In this document: positions 26,601 through 36,900 of the stretch, piece by piece
Position numbering within the stretch: the first letter of the stretch is position 1
Layout of the letters: every line of letters starts with the position of its first letter
NCBI RefSeq assembly: GCF_000972845.2
Contig: NC_040013.1
Coordinates: forward strand, 2,780,642-2,844,641
Origin: Larimichthys crocea
Lineage: Eukaryota > Chordata > Actinopteri > Sciaenidae
Length of the DNA stretch: 64,000 bases
Direction of reading: 5' to 3'
Program-made: the position numbers and the translations under genes
The notes under the pieces: generated by a model
The model's input: the letters and a program-made list of their open reading frames with translations, nothing else
What the model was told of the DNA's origin: nothing
The model's database searches: none

Positions 26601-27809
26601 TGATACAGAACTTGCAGACATGTGTTAAGCTGATGACATTTCTCTCTCTCTCTCTTTTTTTTTTTTCCTCCGACAGAGGAGGCTTTCAAGTCCTCGTCTC
26701 CTCCTCATGAGTGACTGTAAAACACTGACAGCAACCGTCACGCCTCTTTGTCAGCCACCACGGCTCCTTTTTGCAATCCTGGAAGTTTACAAGGTCCCCC
26801 CAGGGGCAGGGCACATTAAACACAGACAAAATGTGTGGTGTTTTAGTCCAGCTCCTCCACCACCCCCTCTCTCCACCCAACACTGGCTGGCTAAACCGGG
26901 GGGCTAAAAGGGTTTTCCGGCTTTGGATGCAGGAGAGGGAGGGGTAATAGTGGTGCTGGTGGGAGTGGATGGGGGGGGTGATTGGGGTAATTACACACAA
27001 GCAGACAGCATATGCTTCTCATCAGTGCTCAAACACCCTCCCCCCATTAGAGCACTCTTATTTTCAAGCTGCAGCTTTTTTTCCCATACAGCAGGACAGA
27101 TGCCGGTCGGTGGGGGTGTTGAAGAGTCTTACCTGTCCCGCAGACGCCCTTGCTCCAAAGAGCTCAGATATTCCTGCTTGATGTGTCACTCTGAGTTCAG
27201 TTGTGCTGCTCCATGTAAGAGCACTTTGTACTGGCTGAAACAGCTGCTGAGCTACAGGTCCTGAGATGTGCTGCACTTTGTTTCCAAGGGAAACTTCAAT
27301 TTACTGAATCAGAGCTACTGAAAACTCAAATCAAATAAAAACCTGCAGTGATGTTAGAAATGTTTCCAAAAAGCAGATTACAGTCTGCTGTGCTGTCTGG
27401 ACCGTGAAAGACAATCTGACAGTGTGGGCTGATTTGTTTAATTCTGCAATAAATCTCCTAATTAAAAGCATCAATTCACAAATATATTAAGAATTCAGGA
27501 CTAACACATTCATAAAAAAAAGTTTGTATTGTGTTTGGATAGAAAAGTACCTGGGTCATGGAAGGGTACCAGGACAAAGTTTTTGATGGGTCTGGTTCTC
27601 CGGTTGAGGGTCTTCTCCAGGATCCGCGAGGCTCCCTCTATCACCTGTTTCAGATCGTCGTACATGGAGCCGGTAACATCGAACACAAAGGCCAGGGTCG
27701 AGGCGCTGTCACCGGATCCATCATCCTCCTCAGTCCGGGGGACTGCCAAGAGCCTGTGCGCGCTGATACAGAGCGCCAAAGCTAAGAACTTTAATAAAAC
27801 ACCGCTCAT
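47..27809 (-). CDS. hmcn2: hemicentin-2 (5' third, 35 coding exons; runs off the left edge)
   Basis: Giant secreted basement-membrane and matrix protein that links tissues and epithelia. Coding exons in transcription order: 27809-27551, 25823-25753, 25150-24992, 24506-24384, 20595-20424, 20324-20218, 20137-20017, 19921-19658, 19542-19398, 18943-18822, 18604-18332, 17883-17742, 17424-17297, 16609-16496, 16413-16255, 16168-15974, 14988-14893, 14768-14641, 14552-14408, 13337-13225, 10818-10659, 10487-10328, 7799-7672, 7518-7267, 6073-5990, 4189-3998, 3910-3780, 3616-3472, 3098-2972, 2857-2700, 2208-1930, 1844-1702, 684-534, 458-243, 160-47. Together they give 5,476 bases, one uninterrupted frame of about 1,825 residues ending in phase 1. 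Known hemicentins have about 5,000-5,600 residues, so roughly the last two thirds lie to the left. Order: signal peptide, VWA, middle region, Ig1-Ig15. The start is the first Met before a hydrophobic leader. The family is certain; hmcn2 rather than hmcn1 rests on adjacency to ncs1, as in human 9q34. All introns are GT-AG except one GC-AG after exon 8. Confidence 0.93.
685..1701. other. hmcn2 intron inside Ig14
   Basis: About 1 kb between the two Ig14 exons. I see no exon, RNA gene or long repeat. The region near 1100-1500 is AT-rich, with a short ACAC tract at 1405-1413. Confidence 0.7.
2635..2682. repeat. (GT)n microsatellite beside the hmcn2 exon 30 donor
   Basis: About 48 bases of GT broken once by GC. 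On the transcribed strand this is a CA repeat starting about 18 bases after the exon 30 splice donor, which is a weak GTTTCT. Confidence 0.95.
3101..3118. repeat. short (AC)n tract within the hmcn2 exon 29 acceptor
   Basis: On the minus strand a TG repeat ends in TGTACAG directly before exon 29, in the place where a polypyrimidine tract is expected. Confidence 0.85.
3255..3276. repeat. (GT)n microsatellite in an hmcn2 intron
   Basis: Eleven uninterrupted GT units in the intron between exons 28 and 29. Confidence 0.9.
4190..5989. other. hmcn2 intron inside Ig10, with a (CTGC)n tract
   Basis: About 1.8 kb. It contains a short CTGC tetranucleotide array at 5277-5296 and an A-rich run at 4636-4649. 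No exon with matching phase or Ig motif was found. Confidence 0.7.
6250..6715. repeat. probable degraded dispersed element in an hmcn2 intron
   Basis: The text running from CTCACTGAGATCAAGATCTC (6279) to CCCTGAGGCACCCC (6671) resembles old interspersed sequence seen widely in fish genomes. This is recognition by eye; no ends or target duplications were identified. Confidence 0.35.
7800..10327. other. hmcn2 intron inside Ig8
   Basis: About 2.5 kb. Contents: a (CAC)n tract at 9129-9149, a pyrimidine-rich stretch at 9770-9845 and a poly-A run at 9912-9926. Open frames of up to 142 codons lack family motifs and splice context and are treated as chance. Confidence 0.65.
10819..13224. other. hmcn2 intron inside Ig7
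   Basis: About 2.4 kb between the Ig7 halves. No exon, RNA gene or clear mobile element was seen. The GCTGG/CTGGCTGG-rich stretch at 11947-12030 is locally repetitive. Confidence 0.6.
13686..14382. repeat. fold-back (inverted-repeat-ended) dispersed element in hmcn2 intron 19
   Basis: The left end (13686) reads TTAAAGAAACAGTCTAAGACC, then CTTTCTAGATGAGAA. The right end carries the reverse complement of that second block (CTTCTCATCTTGGAAAG, 14361-14377). The interior text (GCAGCTAGCCTGCTTTGG and CAAGCTAAGCTAATCATCTG) is of a kind I recognise as highly repeated in teleost genomes. It lies within about 25 bases of the exon 19 donor. Family name not assigned. Confidence 0.6.
16255..19542 (-). 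other. hmcn2: hemicentin Ig domains 1-4 (exons 9-15)
   Basis: Residues about 426-786. Ig1 uses exons 19542-19398 and 18943-18822, with the second Cys in [12 protein letters not shown]. Ig2 is a single exon, 18604-18332 ([26 protein letters not shown]). Ig3 uses 17883-17742 and 17424-17297 ([22 protein letters not shown]). Ig4 uses 16609-16496 and 16413-16255 ([22 protein letters not shown]). Each module has the paired Cys, the core Trp and the D-x-G-x-Y-x-C signature of I-set domains. Every module starts and ends in phase 1. Confidence 0.9.
19034..19056. repeat. (CA)n microsatellite in an hmcn2 intron
   Basis: About eleven CA units between exons 9 and 10. Confidence 0.9.
19658..20595 (-). 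other. hmcn2: hemicentin middle region between VWA and Ig1 (exons 5-8)
   Basis: Residues about 205-425. Recognisable family blocks are [56 protein letters not shown] and [16 protein letters not shown]. This segment is conserved among hemicentins and has no Ig cysteine pair. Exon 8 (19921-19658) ends with a GC dinucleotide donor (CAG then GCAAG) instead of GT. The frame continues cleanly into exon 9 (DPPVVSMPD). Confidence 0.88.
20596..24383. other. hmcn2 intron 4 (longest intron)
   Basis: About 3.8 kb between the end of the VWA coding exons and exon 5. It contains a poly-C run near 22141-22151 and short CA tracts near 23913-23930 and 23974-23983. A piece at 22907-22945 has a similar copy in an adamts13 intron. 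I found no additional exon. Confidence 0.65.
24384..27809 (-). other. hmcn2: hemicentin signal peptide and VWA domain (exons 1-4)
   Basis: Residues 1-204. A hydrophobic leader of about 22 residues ([18 protein letters not shown]) is followed by a short acidic stretch. The von Willebrand A domain then begins at [12 protein letters not shown]. The metal-binding (MIDAS) motif is D44-x-T46-x-S48. The [13 protein letters not shown] segment opens exon 3, and FTDARAKDY carries the last MIDAS Asp (about D141). Exon 4 encodes [13 protein letters not shown] and [10 protein letters not shown], typical of hemicentins. Exon junctions keep frame: 259, 71, 159 and 123 bases. Confidence 0.92.
25824..27550. 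other. hmcn2 intron 1, with (CA)n and (AGC)n tracts
   Basis: About 1.7 kb. It holds a CA repeat at 26165-26183, an AGC repeat at 26329-26346 and a CT/T-rich run at 26641-26670. No exon was recognised. Confidence 0.65.
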
Positions 27810-30800
27810 CTTTTAGATTTACTGCATCTGTCTGCTGGAATGAGGCAAATCACATTCACAAAAAAAAGTGAAAGTTTTTAAAAAGTTTAGATTTCAAAGT
27901 CTGGCACTGCTTCCAATCGACAGAAGAAGAAGAAAAAAAAAGATCTCTGGAACAATACGGCTCAGCTGAAACGCATCAAGAGTCCAGAGTCAAATACTTC
28001 CACAGGAGTAACATCCGTGCGTAAAGTTTGGAGGAGCGTGTGTGGACTGGCTCTGCGTTGGAGAGCCCCTGGAGAGCTGGTGGTGCTCTGACGCTTCAAA
28101 CGGGGGCGGAGATGGGTATTAAAAGGTTCCCGAGACCCAACCTGATTTTTCTGTGAGAGAGTGAGTGTGTGTCTCGACCCCACTGTGACTTGCTTGCTTT
28201 AACCCTATCCACCCTCCCTTCCCCACCACCACCACCTCCACCTCCACCTTTAATTCGATTTTCTTCGTAATCTCCGTCGGGCCCCTGGAGACGCGCTTTT
28301 CAAACAGCTTTACGCACATTACCAGCGGAGTCTGGAGTCTGTGTTCTGGACATGCCGAGAACATTGTCTCAGTAACAGCCTCGTTTTTATAAATAGCCAT
28401 CGTTTATATTCAGCTGACACCAATCTAAATTTATACATAGCCCACCCTGAGAAACATCCCCCTGGCATATGAATGGATGGAATGGTTTGACGCGCCACAC
28501 ACAGAAATGTGTCTGTTTCTTTTCACCGTGTGGCTGATCTGGATTCAGAGACATGTTATTGATTATTAAACATTATTCTCACACGCTTCATGTCGAGCTA
28601 TGACACACAGCCTCTTATCTGAGACCTCAAGAGAAAGTCAGGCCTGATCTTATGGATCTAAATAATTCTTCCAAACTAAGTGAACCCAGAATACATTTTT
28701 TTGAGATGAGGAGAACTTTTGCTTTAAAATGAATCGAGGATGCGCCCAGGGAAAAGTCTGGACCCTCCAGACCTCCTCTTCTTCTTCATCATCACGTGTC
28801 CTTGATGAGGTGAAAGCAGGTCTGCGCAGGCCCAGTGAGCTGCAGCAGCAGCAGCAGCACAAAAGCCACTGAGCCACCTCATTAGCCCACCAATCAATGC
28901 CAAGACTTCACACCTTTATGCAGTTCATTGTTCGTTATACAAGCATACAGCAGGCTTAAAGCGTAGAGGGAGTAAGCATGAGACATTATCCCTTATTAGT
29001 GAAGCAGCTCAGTGTGCAATACTGGTCTGCTAATGTTTTTCGGGTGTGTGTGGAGTCTTTAGTCTGGATGAGACTCATGAGTGATGAGGAGGCTCCAGAA
29101 AAATGTCAGATGAAATAAATCAAACATTCATTTCAAACAGAAAAACACTAAGAATCCAGTGATAGGAATGTTAGCCACGTAAATGCATTTTATTCTGTGC
29201 TCTTATACTGTTAATCAACAGGTAAATGACATTTATCATTTAGTAAATCATCATTTGCATGAGACATAAAATCAGTGAAGCTGATAAAAACTTCTTAATG
29301 CTGGAACTAAAATGTCCAAGGATGAAGAAGAGGAAGAAGAAGAAGGGAAGAAAAGAAAAAGGCATCATCATCACATGCTCTAGCTCGCACAGGACAAATA
29401 CAAAGTGGACAATTGCAACCACACAAGAGCTCGCAAAAAGCTTTTACAACCAGAATTGATGTCTGTTTGTGCCTCTCAATGACCGGGGGTTTGCTTTGTG
29501 TATGCGCCGAGGGTGGAGCACGATGCTCTCAAAAGACATAATGAGCCTCAATTCATGAGATGTGAGCAGTGTCGCCGGGTGCGCCTCGGTCAGGATGTGG
29601 CCGTGCAGACACTGGGCGCTCGTGCTCACGGGGAAGTGGAAACACACAAAAGAATGCACAGACTGCAAACATAGTAAAATAATCTATAGGCTCCCTTTAA
29701 CACTCTTCTTTAAATAAAAAGCCTGCTCTCTGAAGGAGAAAGGAAGTGTGAGACAAAAGAAATCAATCCCACGGTAATACAGTGCAATACATTTGAACAC
29801 CTTTTCGATAAAAAATAAAACTTCATTCCATACTTATGAGTCAAATCCCCATAAACGCAGCAAAGCAGAAAATAAATTATATTTACATTATACAATATAC
29901 ACTATACTGCTTTGTTAGTGTTCACGTTTTCACCACTTTAGAGTCTCTCCGTCCACGGTTCCTCTGAGCGTGCATCTTCCTGCTTTTACAGTGAGTGAAC
30001 CAGACTGCACACTAACATCTCAGAGGGGATTCAGTTCCTTTTGGACTGTCCATCGGGACGAGGGGGGGATCACAACACTGCTGCTTTGCTGAAATGCTCG
30101 CACACAGTCCACAACACTCAAAAAGTGCGTACGTGGTGCCACATAGCTGTAGAAGCATGGACAAAAATGACTGAAGGTTTTTGCTGACATGTTTGAAATC
30201 TCCCGTCACATCAGAGGATTATATTTATTGGGTTTTTTTAAACGATCCTTACTGGAAATGTAGACGTTACAGCTACTTGACACAGATGCCGTACGGGGCC
30301 GTGCGACGAAAGGTTTTTGCGGTCCACTTCTGGGTGAGCGATCGTCTCCCCGTTACAGGTGTGATGGTGCTGGAGGGTTTTTTGGGGGGGGATTTTTTTT
30401 TGGCGTGTAACGGATGCTGACGTTGGATCCATCTGGAGGAGTCGAGTGAGAATGAGCACCAGTGAATAAGATGACAGTCAAGTGTTGGGTGTGTGTGTGT
30501 GGTTAAGAGCATGCACAAGATAATCACTAAACAGAGCTACTGCATCACTAAAATATGTCTTCGCGAGCTCACTTCACAGTTGACAAAACACTGAGCAGGA
30601 TGTCAGCAACAATTGGCAGCGGTCGCTGCGTTGCATCAGGCAGTGAGAGGAGAGGGCTGTTTCGCTCTTCACTCAGCACTGCAAGACTATTTGATTGCCA
30701 GAAAACAAGTGGGCCATGCTGAATAATTCATGAGAACAAACTGAGAAGTGGCTTCTTCACTTTGGTTTCCAGCCCACGGACCGAGTTCCCATTTTTTCTT

Positions 30801-30936
30801 TTATTCTTTGCTCGGGTGAAAATAAGAATTACTCTTTATTATCTCGGAGCTGAAGCATGACATGAGGATTCAGAGTCATCCAAGCGGAGAGGTACGCAGG
30901 TACCAGCTCATTAATACCCCCACTCACCTTACGTTC
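27810..30936. other. interval between the hmcn2 start and the ncs1 stop
   Basis: About 3.1 kb. The left part is the hmcn2 5' flank and 5' UTR. The right part should hold the ncs1 3' UTR, because both genes run right to left. Candidate minus-strand AATAAA signals for ncs1 are at 30835-30840, 30800-30805, 30224-30229 and 29189-29194; I cannot say which is used. A CAG run is at 28842-28858. No other gene was seen. Confidence 0.6.
28386..28397 (-). promoter_or_regulatory. possible TATA-like element upstream of hmcn2
   Basis: The minus strand reads CTATTTATAAAAACG about 580 bases upstream of the hemicentin start codon. If used, it would imply a 5' UTR of about 540 bases. Transcript start data would be needed, so this is a weak call. 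Confidence 0.25.
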
Positions 30937-33900
30937 CTACACAAGTCCATCATAGAGTGACAATGCTTGAACAATAGAAGGGTCTGCCTTTGAACCCTCC
31001 TGAAACTCCTGCAGAGTCAGCTTCCCGTCTGCGTTCTGCAAGAAGAACACGACACAGTGAAGCTTTCCATGCTCTAACACACACTGTCCAGCAGGGGGCA
31101 AAAGAGCCTCTTCATGTTAACTCCTGTTCTATGCTGGTGGACTGATCTTTGGTTCAGTGCACTTGGATGGTGGCCACTCTCTGCCAATACAAATCAGTAA
31201 GTGCTGCTGCTGCTGCTGCACAGCTCGTCCAACGAGCTCATCTTGGCAGCAGTGGGACGGCGGACACACCCCCTCCGTGTGCAGGCTGCGTCTCATCTTT
31301 CACTAAAGCTGAGTGGATTCTTGGGGCTGAGAGGGGAGTGGGAATTAACGCCGAGGGCCAGTGGTGGAGGAGACTATATATGATGTTTATAGACCGCAGG
31401 CGGTGTTAGTGACGCTGTGATGGCTGCGGCTAACAGCTCTAAACTTAACAGTGTCCATGTCAAAGCCCTCGAGGGTGGCAACAGGCAGATACAGTCAGTT
31501 TTTAACTGCGCTTGCGTTATTATTATATTTATCGCTACAATTTCAATATTCGAATACTGACCTTGTCCATCATTGCAAAAATACGATCCACTCGCTTCTC
31601 TGGTGTGTTTTCTTCTTCTGGCAGCTCCACCGTGTTCCCCTAAGACATCAAGTCAAGACATGTGGACCACTCAAACAATTCAGACTCATATTTATGCCTA
31701 ACGTTTGGTAAAAACTCACCACCATCTGATATATGGCATCTACGATGTTCAGCATCTCGTCTCGGGTGATGTAGCCGTCGTTATCAAGGTCATATAGTTT
31801 AAAAGCCCCTGCAGAGAGAAAGATGTTTAAACATGTGGCGTTTTTACTGAAGCTGGGCCGAGTTCAGAAAGCTACCGTGACTTCAAAAGATTATATTAAA
31901 CTATATTTTCATGGATTACATAGCACGCGGTGTTTCATGTCTTTAGAAGTGGTGAAAACTGAGCACAGGCAGGCAGCAGCCTTTCATGGCCGGGTCCCAT
32001 TTCAAAAGTGTTTCAAAAGCAAGTTTTTCTGGGGCGTTTCATCTCCAAACAGCGCCAGGTTGCTGTATCTTGCTAATAATCTCCTGTTTGCTGCTCTCTA
32101 GGAACCCGCAGGTCCTCTTTCATATGTAATTCATGGCAGCCGGTCCTAAATCCTGTGATTTAAATGTCAAACAAACAGAGGAGGGAGGGCTTTTTGTGTC
32201 TTCTTACATCTCAACTTCTCATCTAGAGTCCCCCGAGAAGTCACAGACAAGGCCTGGATGAACTCGGAGAACTCGATGCGTCCGTCCTGCGGAGTGACAA
32301 ACAAAAAACGGGGTAGAAAGAGAGAGGCAGTCAGGACATGGCATCTTAGTCTCCACACTTGCTGTACTTTCATGAGCTCCTTGCTGTTCTTTCATGATGT
32401 CCTTGCTGTATTCGGCTGAAAACGGGGCCAGACGGTTTGCACCAAGTCAGCTGCTATTTTTGCCCTCCACCTGGCTCTCTCCTGAGGCAGAGACATGTCA
32501 CTTCTGGTCATTAGTAAGATGGATGCTACTGGCTCGTGGTCTAAAAGTTACAGCACAACAACCGTTGTATATTTGGGGCCGGAGACGTTTCATTTCATTT
32601 TTTCCAGTCATTCTACATCACGGCAGATAATTCTATCCGACAAGGTATGAAAGATCCCACCATGACACTTATTTCCTCTCTGCTTTGTTAAAAATCCCAC
32701 GCAGCGGAACTCACCACAGAAGCTCAACATTTTTCAATTACCTTCCCAAAAAAATTGTGGCCTTCAGTGTTCGTCCACGAGGCAACGCTTTGTGAAACCG
32801 TGGATAATAAAACGAAGGCTCAGAGTGGCTCGAATGGAGCAAATTTAGACCAACTCGTCACGTTACGACCTCCAGCCTCAGGCGACTGCGGGAGACTTCA
32901 CATCAAAATTCAATTCAACACCATGTGGACAATGTGGATTTGGTCATTTCATAGTCTCACCAGATACCACGAGGACTGCTTAACTTAATCCTAAAAGTTG
33001 TTCCAACATCCTGCCTACCTGTAACCGCTCTGAGTTCAGCCACAGCTGAAGTAGAAAAGCAGAGCGCTCGTCGTGGCCTCGGGGTCGGCTGACTTTATCT
33101 CCACCAGACATCTGACCAGCCAGACGATGCTGAAGTCATGCATTGCTGATTGCATAAGTCATAAAAACTGTTAAGATCAATGCATTCTCTAACTATGGGG
33201 TGCCTAACGCTAATGAAGGTCAGAGATAAAACATCAGACAGAGCGGTTGTCTGATCTTCGTGACACAAAGCCTCTTAACTGAAGTCAATAAACCTCCAGG
33301 GGGGGCTCGCCAACATCCCAGGAGCTGTTCATCTACAGTTCGTCTTCCTAAACGCCACTCAAACCATCTTGTACAGCTGTGCTGAGGGTTGGATTACCTC
33401 AGACAAATGTAGCGTGTAACAACTTGGCCTTGTGAAAACTCAGCCACGTCCTGAGCCCACGTAACAGGAGCGAGTTTCATTTAAAAAAAAAACATAAATA
33501 CATCTTTTGAAAACGATATCGGCATCCACTCCCGAAAACTGATTTCTGGAGAGTTACGATTGTGTGTTACTACTGATGCCGTGACTCATCTTCAGCTCAC
33601 TGTTTATCTATTTCTTTTAGAGGGCAGAATCATCTGCTCTGCTGTTTGAAAAACTGAATGACAATTTTCGGGCAGAGAACGACTTTTAGAAAGCGTTTCA
33701 GAATTCTGTTTGTGCTCACAGTAAAAAAACAAAGACAAACAAAGAATACAAAGTCATTTGAGCAATGAGTCACGCGCCTGGAGTTTTAATACATTTCAGA
33801 GTCTAAAGCAGCTTTCGTTCAAAGAGGTTGAACCTTTTTCTGTATATAAAACTGATAGCCTGCAGTTCTAAAAGAGGATTTCTCTTTTCTTCAGTTCATC

Positions 33901-36900
33901 CTCTGTCTGGAAGAAGGTCTTTCAGATTCACTCTGTCCTCAGTCGTCTTTAACATCCCCTTCCTTATCTAGGAGCGACCTCGGACGCACAGCCAATGTCA
34001 AACGATTTCTTTCATGTCGAAGTAACAAAAAGGTACAAATGTTTTTCTCTCTGCCTCGTGATGTAGAAAGAAAAGTATGACATGATTACAAACCTTGTTT
34101 TCATCAAACACATTGAAGACAAAGGAGGCGAACTTTGTGGGATCTCCGAAAGGAAAGAACTGCTTATAAATCTTCTGGAAGCCCACAGCGTCCAGCTGCC
34201 CGCTCGGACAGTCTTTAATGAAGCCTTTGTACCTGGAACATAAAGTACAGACAGAGATTATTTAAAAGGAAGTGGGGTCATATGAGGTAACCATCCTATA
34301 CTCAGTGTTTTATCTACAGAAGATGGTGGTCAGCACACAACACCAGGGCACACAAGCAGAGCGCTACACCTCACTGTCCGAAAGTTTTCTTTGGAGCTAA
34401 CCGCAGAACTTCCGTATTCCTACGCACACTGCAGGCTGCTGCTCGACAGGAATACAGTCAGTGGCAGAGAAAAGGTCTGTGTGACGGTAAGGTAAAGTAT
34501 AGTGTACACTCACACAGATATCGACACAAAGCTCTGCCTCTGTGCCGGGATCCCCGTCTCAAAAACTGGAGGCATGATGACCACACTGAGTATCAATACG
34601 TACCTTTATTCAACCCCACTTAGCCGAACTATCCCTTTAAAACATCGTTTACAGTGTAATGAAAAGACATGATCGGGACTAAGCCGGACAGGGATGATGA
34701 CAGACCGAAGTCACGTCCTCACGTCTAAAGCAGGCGTTACTGATTCAGTCTGAAAGCGTGTGCGAGATCAAAAAAGGTAAAGTGCAAAGCTATTTGTCTC
34801 ATTCACGGATAAGAAGATCGCCTTAATCCAATATCAAGCCCATAGTGGTTAACTCTAATCAAATTACTCTCTAGTTCTCTTTTGATAATACGCGTGGCTG
34901 ATAGATAAGTCTGAGAGCTTCCTCTCGCCCCTGGAAATGACATATCTAGAGAGCGGCTTAATATCTCTATTAACCTAAATATAGACGCATCTCATAAGCA
35001 ATTTCAAGCGCAGTCACTCAAAGGTAGGCGGTTTCCTCGTACGTGTCCGTGAAAGGAACACCATCATAGTCTAAGTAGACTGCAGCAGGTCAGGGAGGAA
35101 GGAGGAGAGTCACAGCCTTTAGAAAATGTTGGATCAAAAGCAGGAAGGAAATAGCAGGGAAATAATAACTCTGAGTTATAAAAAGCAGCAGAAAGCTTTT
35201 GCTCTTGATCAACAGCAAAAATGACGCAAGTTCACACGAGGGAGCGCTGCGTGTTCGTCTGTGATTCAGTTAGGGCCTTTCAAAAATAAGGCTGTAATTA
35301 CGGCCAGAATGAGAGAGAGAAAGGGAGGGAGCGTTCGGATGAAGAATGAAGGCCAGAGCAGATCTTTTCTTTTTTTTTCCACTCGCACTCTGGCTCCGCA
35401 CTCCTCTTAAACTCTTTACTTTTAATCTGCCTTGGAGATAATGAAGCGGTTCCATACAGTCAAACAGAGAAAGAGAGAGAGAGAGAGACAGAGGGACGCT
35501 TTGAGGAGCAGCTGGGGAAAAAGAAAAAGTTCAGCAAGGAGAGAAGCAAGAATCGTGAATTATCTGGAGATATGCGGGGAAACGAAAGCCTCGCTCGCTA
35601 TAATGCAGAATGTATGAATGAATGCAGGCTAATTGGTATTCAAAGTGCAGAACACATAATGCATATCATAATCCAAAGACGACCCATTTCACCTGAATTC
35701 ATTCATTTTTGATGACTGTGGAATATCATAGACTAAATGATACTATTATACACGGTATAGCTGCTGTACTAGTCAGTACAGGAGAGGCTCTATTGCTCTT
35801 ATTATCTTTTCAGGTGGGTCAGATAAAGTTTATGACCCACAAATAAAACCGATCTGTGCTCCAATACTAATATTTTAGCTTAACAAGAAATAACAGGGCA
35901 GAAACGTGTTTTTTTTTTTATTCGAGTTAATTCAAAATATTGCAACAAGCTTTCCTGTATCCTGCCTCACACTGACCACATGAAGAATGAGGTCATGGTG
36001 CCCTGATTAGGACCCTTTGAGGTGGAAACATATCTGCATTTTAAATCATTATGAGGAGTATTTCTACCTGTGAAAACATGCCTCCCGTTGCTCCTATGAG
36101 TTGCTCAACTTCATAAAAACCCAATTCTGAATTAGTGTTCCTCCGAGACCGATACGAGTATCGGAAATGCCTCCCGTCCGATATCTATGATGTCATGTCA
36201 TTTGTTAGTCCACTTCCCAGCAGCACCTCATCATGTTTTCCCAGGAAAGTCATGACCTGACCTACCCTGACTCTGATTGGCTTATCCTAACTGGTGTTTT
36301 AGAACTTCGAAGAAAAGATGATTTCTGACGTGACGTGTAACGTTAGTCAGCAATCTGAGTGACTGTCAAACTAGATAATAAAAGTTCATTTATTCTCTTT
36401 ATGTATTTGTTCATGTTTTACAAAGAGATTAGCCAGGCCATAAAACAATGAAAAAAATATATTATTTATATGTTTCTTTACATATCAGCCAATATGCAAA
36501 GTTATCTGTATCAGGAAGTAAAAGATGTCTAGATATCTACCTGAGATGCCTTTTATAAGCACCTTATTACCTCACTGCAAAGGTCAAACTGAAGGAAATT
36601 AATTTATATTATGTAACAGAAATGTCCATAAAATAAAAGTTATGTACTGTATCACTGACTGTACATAAAGATGGACACTGCATCTCCACTTCCTCCTGGA
36701 TACAGCTGCTGCCTAGCATCAAATAACTAACTGAAACCACACTTATCAGAAAGGTTGAATAATGGAACATTGGAGTGATAAAAACTTCTTAAAGCTCAGA
36801 AACCAAAAAATGATTTTGTGCATACTCCCATCCACTAAAAAGGAAGGGGGTGGGGCTTATGACTTATGCTGCAACCAGCCACCAGGGGCTGATAAAGATG